This document shows, in pieces, positions 1-4,166 of a stretch of 6,198 nucleotides of DNA. Each line of letters starts with the position of its first letter. The first letter of the stretch is position 1. Source of the stretch: JAICLL01 sp035252155 (GTDB lineage Bacteria; Planctomycetota; Planctomycetia; Pirellulales; JAICIG01); the NCBI GenBank assembly GCA_035252155.1, contig DATFDL010000415.1:1-6198 (forward strand), read 5' to 3'. Under the pieces are notes generated by a model. It was not told the origin of the DNA. It saw only the letters and a program-made list of their open reading frames with translations, and searched no databases. Position numbers and translations under genes: made by a program.

Positions 1-35
1 CGAGAACGGCGGATCGACGTCGCGCCGCCCCTCAC

Positions 36-57
36 GGAACGCCACGGAGGGCGTTCC
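36..57. repeat. Short perfect palindrome (8-bp stem, 6-nt loop)
   Basis: GGAACGCC (36-43) is exactly complementary to GGCGTTCC (50-57) across the loop ACGGAG. No T-run follows (CTAATCGG comes next), so it does not look like a standard intrinsic terminator. It sits three bases upstream of a larger inverted-repeat element. I infer a REP-like dispersed repeat, but no second copy exists in this window to prove it. Confidence 0.5.
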
Positions 58-60
58 CTA

Positions 61-205
61 ATCGGTTTTGACGTTCAAAATCGGCATGTGGACCAGCCGC
101 CCTCGGCTGGTTCGGCGGCGCCGACTTCGTCGGCGATGCACAGCCGAGGGCGGCTGTGCCACATGCCTGCTTCCGCAATTACCGATTTTGAATGTCAAAA
201 CCGAT
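61..205. repeat. Nested inverted-repeat element (MITE/REP-like), about 145 bp
   Basis: The outer arms 61-84 and 182-205 are inverted copies matching at 23 of 24 positions (begins ATCGGTTTTGAC). Just inside, 85-109 and 141-165 are inverted copies matching at 23 of 25. The tip contains a third perfect hairpin, CGCCGAC (119-125) with GTCGGCG (129-135). The only asymmetry is a 16-nt bulge at 166-181. Each arm is also palindromic by itself: TTTTGA-CGT-TCAAAA in the outer left arm, CAGCCG-CCCT-CGGCTG at 94-109 and CAGCCG-AGGG-CGGCTG at 141-156. The whole element can therefore fold as one long stem or as a chain of small hairpins. It encodes no transposase. The size and terminal inverted repeats suggest a non-autonomous mobile element or REP-type cluster, but no clear target-site duplication was seen. 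Confidence 0.8.
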
Positions 206-227
206 CAGAGGAACGGCCCCGGAACCG

Positions 228-244
228 CCCGGCCCAAGGCCGGG
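228..244. other. Small GC-rich hairpin upstream of the PLC-like gene
   Basis: CCCGGCC (228-234) pairs perfectly with GGCCGGG (238-244) around a CAA loop. It lies between the large inverted repeat and the first gene. No U-tract follows on either strand, so a terminator call is not supported. It may be a remnant of the neighbouring repeats or a leader structure. Confidence 0.35.
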
Positions 245-252
245 AGCTACCT

Positions 253-280
253 TTGCCGATCAACCGCATTACAATAACAT
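253..280 (+). promoter_or_regulatory. Possible promoter for the PLC-like/MIOX operon
   Basis: TTGCCG (253-258) and TAACAT (275-280) each match the sigma-70-type consensus at 4 of 6 positions, with a 16-nt spacer. An overlapping TACAAT (270-275) is a better -10 but lacks a partner -35. The AT-rich patch stands out against the GC-rich surroundings and lies 24 nt before the chosen ATG. This is a weak prediction based only on sequence resemblance. Confidence 0.3.
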
Positions 281-303
281 CACTACTGGCCTGTTGCAAA
301 ACC

Positions 304-1149
304 ATGCTCAAACATCGTCCGCCACTCATTGCCTGGATCGCGCTGTTTCTGCTTGCGCGCGTCTCGGTTGCCGATCCGCCGGACGTTCCCAAAACTCGTC
401 CGCTCTTACAGGCGCACGCCCATAACGACTATCTGCACGCTCGGCCTCTTCTCGACGCTCTCGATCACAGCTTTACCAGCGTCGAGGCCGATGTCTTTTT
501 GGTCGATGGCCAGTTGCTGGTGGCCCATGAGCGGTCGCAGCTCGATCCCCATCGCACTCTGCGAAGGCTCTATCTCGATCCCCTGAAGAGCCTGGCGCAG
601 CGGCACGGCGGCCGAATTTGGCCCGATGGGCCGACGCTCACACTGCTGGTCGATATGAAGGCCGACGGCGAAGCCGCCTACCGGGCCTTGGACGAACAGT
701 TGGCGGACTACGCCGACATCATTTCATCAGCGCACGATGGGCGCTGGCAAACCAAGGCGGTCACGGTAGTCGTCTCGGGCGATCGGGCGTGGAAGACCAT
801 CGCCGGCGAGCGATCGCGGCGTGTCGGCCTGGACGGCCGCTTGAGCGACCTCGGCTCCGACCTGCCCGTTCATCTGCTGCCGCTGATCAGTGACAACTGG
901 ACAAATCACTTTCGCTGGCGGGGCGAAGGCCCGTTGCCGGCGGCCGAGCGGGCCAAGCTGCGCGACATCGTCAAGCGGGCACATGCAAAGCGCCGCCGCG
1001 TGCGCTTCTGGGCCACGCCCGACGTGCCGGCGGTTTGGCGAGAGCTGGCGGCGGCCGAGGTCGATCTGATCAATACCGACGACCTGGCTGGGCTGGAACG
1101 TTTTCTTCGCAAGGAACAATCCAAGGAAGAGTCTGATGAATCGCGATGA
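304..1149 (+). CDS. Secreted PI-PLC/GDPD-like phosphodiesterase (AIM6-type)
   Basis: A 281-residue protein predicted to be exported. Residues 8-23 form a hydrophobic signal segment with a plausible cleavage site after SVA (21-23). The mature part starts with the HAHNDY motif (38-43), followed by VEADVFLVDG with E61 and D63, LLVAHE with H75, LLVDMKAD with D117 and K119, and a C-terminal RFWATPD (234-240) and LINTDD (255-260). This series is characteristic of the PI-PLC-like/glycerophosphodiester phosphodiesterase TIM-barrel proteins related to yeast AIM6. These hydrolyse, or are predicted to hydrolyse, phosphodiester head groups using His/Glu/Asp and a metal. The actual substrate is unknown. 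An in-frame ATG at 88 would give 72 more residues, but that stretch is translated from the inverted-repeat element, so I chose the ATG that begins the signal peptide; no Shine-Dalgarno is visible before it. The gene overlaps the inositol oxygenase gene by 14 nt. Confidence 0.85.
   Translation: MLKHRPPLIAWIALFLLARVSVADPPDVPKTRPLLQAHAHNDYLHARPLLDALDHSFTSVEADVFLVDGQLLVAHERSQLDPHRTLRRLYLDPLKSLAQRHGGRIWPDGPTLTLLVDMKADGEAAYRALDEQLADYADIISSAHDGRWQTKAVTVVVSGDRAWKTIAGERSRRVGLDGRLSDLGSDLPVHLLPLISDNWTNHFRWRGEGPLPAAERAKLRDIVKRAHAKRRRVRFWATPDVPAVWRELAAAEVDLINTDDLAGLERFLRKEQSKEESDESR
1123..1129 (+). promoter_or_regulatory. Ribosome binding site for MIOX inside the preceding gene
   Basis: AAGGAAG lies 6 nt before the ATG at 1136 and is embedded in the last codons of the PLC-like gene. 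It fixes the oxygenase start and supports translation from a shared mRNA. Confidence 0.6.
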
Positions 1150-2059
1150 CCGATCCGCGGCCCGCAACGGGCCGCTCGACGACCTCGATCAATGGGAAGA
1201 CGACCTGCGGCGGCGCTATCCCGAACCGGCGGCCGACGCGCAGTTACCTGGCACGGCACGCCCCGGTGGCAATGGCGCCAAGCAGCCCGAGCAATTTCGC
1301 GATTACCGCGCCGAGGCCCGGCCCCAAGTGAAAGAATTCTATCGGCAGCACCATCGCCATCAGACCGTCGATTTTGTCCGGGCGAAGCGGGCCGAATATC
1401 TATCGACTCTCGGCGAGCGGCGTCGGATGGGCGTGTGGGACGCGCTTGAGTTTCTCAACACGCTCGTCGACGACAGCGATCCTGATACATCGCTGGCGCA
1501 GATCGAGCATTGCCTGCAAACCTCGGAAGCGATCCGCCGCGACGGGCATCCGCGCTGGTTCGTTCTGACCGGGCTTATTCACGACTTGGGCAAAATCCTT
1601 TGCTTGTTCGGAGAGCCACAATGGGCCGTGGTGGGCGACACCTATCCGGTCGGCTGCGCCTGGAGCGACAAGATCGTCTTTCACGAGTTTTTAGCCGACA
1701 ATCCCGACCACGGCACGCGAGAATATCAGACCGCCTGCGGCATCTATTCGCCGGGCTGCGGCCTCGACAACGTGCTGATGTCGTGGGGGCACGACGAATA
1801 TCTGTATCACGTCGTGCGCGATTACATGCCTCCCGAAGCGCTCTACATGATCCGCTATCACTCGTTCTATCCGGCGCATCGCGACGGGGCCTACGAGCAC
1901 CTGATGAACGACCAAGACCGCGCGTATTTTCGTTGGGTCCGGGCGTTCAATCCCTACGATCTTTACACCAAAAGCGCCGACCGTCCCGACGTGAACCGGC
2001 TGCGGCCGTATTACGAAGACCTGGTAGCCGAGTTCTTCCCGCCGACGCTGGCGTGGTGA
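1136..2059 (+). CDS. myo-Inositol oxygenase (EC 1.13.99.1)
   Basis: A cytosolic diiron oxygenase that converts myo-inositol and O2 to D-glucuronate. The 307 residues align along their length with animal MIOX (about 285 residues), including near-identical blocks such as GEPQWAVVGDTYPVG and VLMSWGHDEY. All six iron ligands are present: H125, H149, D150 (HDLGK), H219 (SWGHDEY), H242 (RYHSFYP) and D275 (YDLYTK). Counterparts of the substrate-contacting residues of mammalian MIOX are also there: R55, D112, K153, S243 and K279. Residues 1-50 are a polar, charged extension without visible homology; conservation begins at FRDYRAE (54-60). The start overlaps the upstream PLC-like gene and is preceded by AAGGAAG. 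That coupling suggests inositol released from a phosphodiester may be fed to this enzyme, which is an inference. No uronate-pathway genes lie nearby. The gene is often called MIOX or ino1-like; I leave the symbol empty because no bacterial symbol is standard. Confidence 0.97.
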   Translation: MNRDDRSAARNGPLDDLDQWEDDLRRRYPEPAADAQLPGTARPGGNGAKQPEQFRDYRAEARPQVKEFYRQHHRHQTVDFVRAKRAEYLSTLGERRRMGVWDALEFLNTLVDDSDPDTSLAQIEHCLQTSEAIRRDGHPRWFVLTGLIHDLGKILCLFGEPQWAVVGDTYPVGCAWSDKIVFHEFLADNPDHGTREYQTACGIYSPGCGLDNVLMSWGHDEYLYHVVRDYMPPEALYMIRYHSFYPAHRDGAYEHLMNDQDRAYFRWVRAFNPYDLYTKSADRPDVNRLRPYYEDLVAEFFPPTLAW

Positions 2060-2081
2060 GCGAGCGAATTTGAGGCCGGCC

Positions 2082-2234
2082 ATGATCGACTTGACCGAAG
2101 AACAGCGAAGCGCGATTCGCGACCTCTTGCCAGCTCGCATCGCCGACGACAATCGATACCTGCTCTTGCCGACCCGCGCCGATGAGCGGCTGGCAGAGGC
2201 CGATTATTACTGCGTTGCCGAGAGAAAATCATAA
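2082..2234 (+). CDS. Small 50-residue hypothetical protein
   Basis: A short ORF of 50 codons plus stop, starting MIDLTEEQRSAIRDLLPARI and ending VAERKS. It is acidic to neutral and predicted helical at the N-terminus, with no signal peptide or membrane segment. A plausible Shine-Dalgarno, GAGG at 2072-2075, lies 6 nt upstream. It starts 22 nt after the oxygenase stop and ends 23 nt before the next gene, which fits an operon. The N-terminal MI-L-EEQ pattern followed by a YLLLP strand loosely recalls the small antitoxin-like proteins common in planctomycetes that open with MIELTEEQ and contain a YVLV strand. That is recall, not a computed match. It may be a genuine small protein or a truncated remnant; I assign no function. 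Confidence 0.5.
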   Translation: MIDLTEEQRSAIRDLLPARIADDNRYLLLPTRADERLAEADYYCVAERKS

Positions 2235-2257
2235 ATCAGCCACCAAAGGGCGCACCG

Positions 2258-2569
2258 ATGGCGTTGGAACTCGAAACACGTTTCGATGAAGCAATGATGC
2301 AGATCTATGTCCGCGCCAAGAACGAGGTCGGGTACAATGCGACCCGCTATCTCCAGATGTTGCACGACCACCGCGGGCTGGAGACGGCCCGTCTTCTCGT
2401 CCTCGCGGACCAGCCGTCTGAGGGTTACACCGCCCTCTGGGAGCGCGGGCGGCTCGACCTAACGGTGGAAGCGCTGGTCCTTCGGCCGGAGTGGCAATCG
2501 CTGTTCGAGCGAGAATTGCTGGAGCAGGCACAGCGCCGGCTCGCTGATTATGGATACACCGCAAGTTGA
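2258..2569 (+). CDS. Conserved hypothetical protein (103 residues)
   Basis: A 103-residue soluble protein, mostly charged helices, without a signal peptide or membrane segment. Distinctive blocks are YNATRYLQMLHDHRGLETAR (26-45), then GYTALWERGRLDLTVEALVL at about 56-75, followed by a C-terminal LADYGY. From memory these blocks belong to a small uncharacterised family widespread in cyanobacteria and planctomycetes; I know of no assigned function. The ATG is preceded by AAAGGG (2245-2250) at 7-nt spacing. It is the last gene of the plus-strand run, 23 nt after the 50-residue ORF, and converges on the Rpn nuclease gene. The close pairing with a smaller upstream ORF would allow a toxin-antitoxin-like interpretation, but nothing in the sequence proves it. 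Confidence 0.85.
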   Translation: MALELETRFDEAMMQIYVRAKNEVGYNATRYLQMLHDHRGLETARLLVLADQPSEGYTALWERGRLDLTVEALVLRPEWQSLFERELLEQAQRRLADYGYTAS

Positions 2570-2586
2570 ATGACTCGCTGAAAGCA

Positions 2587-2599
2587 GGCGATTGTCGCC
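2587..2599. terminator. Weak hairpin between convergent genes
   Basis: GGCGA (2587-2591) pairs with TCGCC (2595-2599) around TTG, within the 78-nt gap between two convergent stop codons. There is no proper U-tract on either strand (TATCGGTTTC follows on plus). It could help terminate both transcripts, but the stem is only 5 bp. Confidence 0.25.
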
Positions 2600-2647
2600 G
2601 TATCGGTTTCTAGCCGTTCATAATTCACCAGCGGGGCGGAGATCGTC

Positions 2648-2911
2648 TCAAGCGTTCACCCAAAGCCGGCGCAGGCTGTCGAAAGAGTCGGCTTGCGGGA
2701 CGGCGTCGAGAATCGTCCGCAGCAATCCTGCGTCGTCGATCTGCCGAATCTCCGACATATGCGCGAGCCCATTCTGGCCAAACTTGATGCGCAATGCCAC
2801 CTCGATACCCGCCAGGGTACCTGCCAGCAGGCCCTCCGCGCGACCTTCCTCGCGGCCCTTCGCCAGACCTTTCTCGAGACCGATACGCTCCGCAGTCGAT
2901 ATCAGCGGCAT
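2648..2911 (-). CDS. Putative internally translated C-terminal Rpn product (RpnS-like)
   Basis: Inside the Rpn nuclease gene and in the same frame, an ATG at 2911 is preceded by a perfect AAGGAG with a 6-nt spacer, a far better initiation signal than the full-length gene shows. Translation would give 87 residues (MPLISTAERI to RLWVNA) lacking the nuclease domain and consisting of the glycine four-residue repeat helix plus the C-terminal tail. In E. coli, Rpn genes are reported to encode such separately translated C-terminal proteins (RpnS) that inhibit the full-length toxin (RpnL), with a helix of four-residue repeats at the dimer interface. The resemblance in position and repeat unit is what I see; the inhibitory role is inferred. 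Caution: the codons of the family motif EKER-M naturally read GAA AAG GAG AGA, so the Shine-Dalgarno could be a coding by-product. Confidence 0.5.
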   Translation of the reverse strand: MPLISTAERIGLEKGLAKGREEGRAEGLLAGTLAGIEVALRIKFGQNGLAHMSEIRQIDDAGLLRTILDAVPQADSFDSLRRLWVNA

Positions 2912-3613
2912 GTTTCTCTCCTTTTCAAAGTCGTAGATTTCTTGATAGACTAGCTCGGCCAGCGGCCTCGGCAGATTCATCATTCCGTCGATCAGGCGAT
3001 ACAACTGACGTATCTGCTCGGCACTAAACCCCCGCTCGTAAAGCCCCTTAACCAGCCGCACTTCCGAGGCGCGCCGCGCCTCATCGTCGTCGGCCGTTTC
3101 GAGGGTCGTCAAGTGCGCCAACACCACCACGGCGAATGGGTTCGGGTTTGACGCCAGCGCCGCCTCGTCGGCCGCGTAGTCGAGTAACTTGGCCGTCGAG
3201 AACTGGATGCCAACCTTCGTTCCCCAAAGTTCGTAGCCGAAGTGGTTCGGCCTCCACCCCGGGCGGTTATCGCCCAGAATGGCGAAACTGGCCACTCTTC
3301 GATTATAGCGGTCAAAGAGCCGGTAGTTATAGACAAACATGCGTTCGGCGAATTGCGTTTCCTGCTGGCTTTGCACCTCGACATGGACCAGCACCCATTC
3401 GTCTTGGCGGTTCGTTCGCCAGACTTTTACAAGCTTATCGGCGACGCGCCGACCTTGCTCCGATTCGGGCGCGATCTGCTGCAACTCCTTGTCGAGCATC
3501 TCGAAGCCGCGCGTCCAATCGATTTCGCAGTGTGCCTCGCTGAAGAAAAAGGCCATAAACGGCTCGAAAAAGGCGTCGATGGCCTCTTTCCACGCGTTGT
3601 CAAAGTCGGGCAT
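2648..3613 (-). CDS. Rpn-family recombination-promoting nuclease (PD-(D/E)XK; transposase-like YhgA family)
   Basis: A 321-residue protein from the ATG at 3613 (MPDFDNAWKE). The N-terminal half carries features of the Rpn/YhgA-like PD-(D/E)XK nuclease fold: a helical start ending in EIDW, a conserved VADKLVKVW with candidate catalytic D59, then WVLVHVEVQSQ with the E79-x-Q81 motif, and QFAERMFVYNYRLFDRY. The C-terminal part has a conserved KERNMPLIST block followed by six four-residue glycine repeats (about residues 245-269: GLEK, GLAK, GREE, GRAE, GLLA, GTLA) and a short helical tail. E. coli Rpn proteins are DNA endonucleases that promote RecA-independent recombination and act as toxic anti-phage proteins. 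A GTG ten codons upstream (3643) is in frame, but it would coincide with the predicted transcription start, so the ATG is preferred. No good Shine-Dalgarno precedes it. A probable internal start is annotated separately. The gene follows a dead dehydrogenase gene on the same strand and has its own promoter. Confidence 0.92.
   Translation of the reverse strand: MPDFDNAWKEAIDAFFEPFMAFFFSEAHCEIDWTRGFEMLDKELQQIAPESEQGRRVADKLVKVWRTNRQDEWVLVHVEVQSQQETQFAERMFVYNYRLFDRYNRRVASFAILGDNRPGWRPNHFGYELWGTKVGIQFSTAKLLDYAADEAALASNPNPFAVVVLAHLTTLETADDDEARRASEVRLVKGLYERGFSAEQIRQLYRLIDGMMNLPRPLAELVYQEIYDFEKERNMPLISTAERIGLEKGLAKGREEGRAEGLLAGTLAGIEVALRIKFGQNGLAHMSEIRQIDDAGLLRTILDAVPQADSFDSLRRLWVNA
2807..2881 (-). 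repeat. Region encoding tandem four-residue glycine repeats
   Basis: Codons for six successive G-x-x-x units followed by a further glycine in the C-terminal part of the Rpn protein (GLEK GLAK GREE GRAE GLLA GTLA). The repeats are in frame 12-nt units that have diverged in sequence. In known Rpn proteins the number of four-residue repeats in this region varies between strains and affects partner recognition. Confidence 0.65.
2918..2923 (-). promoter_or_regulatory. Strong internal Shine-Dalgarno in the Rpn gene
   Basis: Read on the minus strand, AAGGAG is followed by AGAAAC (6 nt) and the ATG at 2911-2909. It is a full match to the anti-Shine-Dalgarno core at optimal spacing and lies within the nuclease coding sequence. 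Confidence 0.55.
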
Positions 3614-3648
3614 GCGATTACAGAATATGGGTTGACAAACCACTTGCC

Positions 3649-3657
3649 ATTATAACA
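3649..3657 (-). promoter_or_regulatory. Extended -10 promoter for the Rpn nuclease gene
   Basis: On the minus strand the sequence reads TGTTATAAT, a perfect extended -10 element (TGn plus TATAAT). No -35 is recognisable at 17 nt, which extended -10 promoters tolerate. Transcription would begin near 3642, about 29 nt before the ATG at 3613 and on top of the alternative GTG at 3643. It abuts the ancestral stop codon (3661-3659) of the decayed dehydrogenase upstream. Confidence 0.6.
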
Positions 3658-3658
3658 G

Positions 3659-4166
3659 TCACGGTAGCATCACGCGCCCGCCGCAGACAACGAGCGTTTG
3701 GCCGGTCATAAAAACTCGACTCTTCCGAAAGTAGGAACAGCACGGCGTTGGCAATGTCCTCACCGTGCCCGAGCCGGCCCAAGGGCGTCGATTGAACAAT
3801 GGCGTCGATCCGATCTTGGCTGACGCTCGACAGGATTTCCGTGTCGATCAGGCCCGGTGCAATAGCATTCACACGAATATTGTGTAGGGCAAGAGCCTCG
3901 GCAAGGCTTTTGGTCAGCGCAATCAGGCCGGCTTTGCTGGCGGCGTAGGCGATCGACATCGGCCGCGGGCGAAGCCCCGCAATCGAAGCGATGTTCACGA
4001 TCCTACCGAACCCGCGTTCGATCATGCTTTGCTTCACCGCCCAGGTGAGATAATTGATGGCGACATGGGCGCCAGCCTGGGCCAGCCGCCAGCAGCAGGC
4101 ACGGCCGATGCCTTTGGCGCCGCCGGTCACCAGCGCCGTTCGGCCGAGATGAGGGCGATCATTCAT
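3659..4166 (-). pseudogene. Decayed short-chain dehydrogenase/reductase (FabG-like)
   Basis: The N-terminus has the NAD(P)-binding TGGAKGIG motif (residues 15-22), and the later part keeps catalytic S61, Y74 and K78 (YAASK) and the RVNAIAPGLIDT block, so it belongs to the classical SDR family. Two lesions are visible. First, AHVAINYL (to residue 40) runs straight into TWAVKQSM. Compared with FabG, where Ser and Tyr lie at about 138 and 151, roughly 75 residues are missing, including the NNAG motif and the central Rossmann strands. The junction is near 4046/4047. Second, after LSEESSF the frame breaks in a five-T run (3710-3714). With one T fewer the C-terminus reads MTGQTLVVCGGRVMLP and stops at 3659, a normal SDR ending; as sequenced it reads nonsense to a stop at 3618. 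The start overlaps the DUF1501 stop (TGATG). A product is unlikely to be active. The single-base lesion could be a sequencing error; the deletion could not. Confidence 0.9.

Noticed and set aside
1..60. 3' end of a gene entering from the left
   Set aside because: Only about 57 bases are open in one frame (stop at 58-60) and they run into a palindrome. There is not enough sequence to support a coding call.
228..244. Intrinsic terminator
   Set aside because: The 7-bp GC stem is good, but no T-run follows on either strand.
88..303. 72-residue N-terminal extension of the PLC-like protein from an ATG at 88
   Set aside because: It is translated from the inverted-repeat element and has no export signal. 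The ATG at 304 starts a proper signal peptide.
727..1259. Long minus-strand ORFs opposite the PLC-like and MIOX genes
   Set aside because: They are shadows of two conserved genes, are rich in Arg and Ser, and have no recognisable motifs.
3632..3637. Perfect TTGACA on the plus strand, suggesting a forward promoter
   Set aside because: The only -10-like sequence, TATAAC at 3651, is at a 13-nt spacing, and the next downstream sequence on the plus strand is antisense to the SDR pseudogene.
3614..3643. GTG start at 3643 for the Rpn nuclease
   Set aside because: The extended -10 at 3657-3649 would place the transcript start at about 3642, so the GTG would not be in the mRNA. Family similarity begins at the ATG at 3613.
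3242..3655. 137-residue plus-strand ORF opposite the nuclease gene
   Set aside because: It is antisense to a well-supported family protein and its translation shows no recognisable domain; it arises from GC-rich codon bias.
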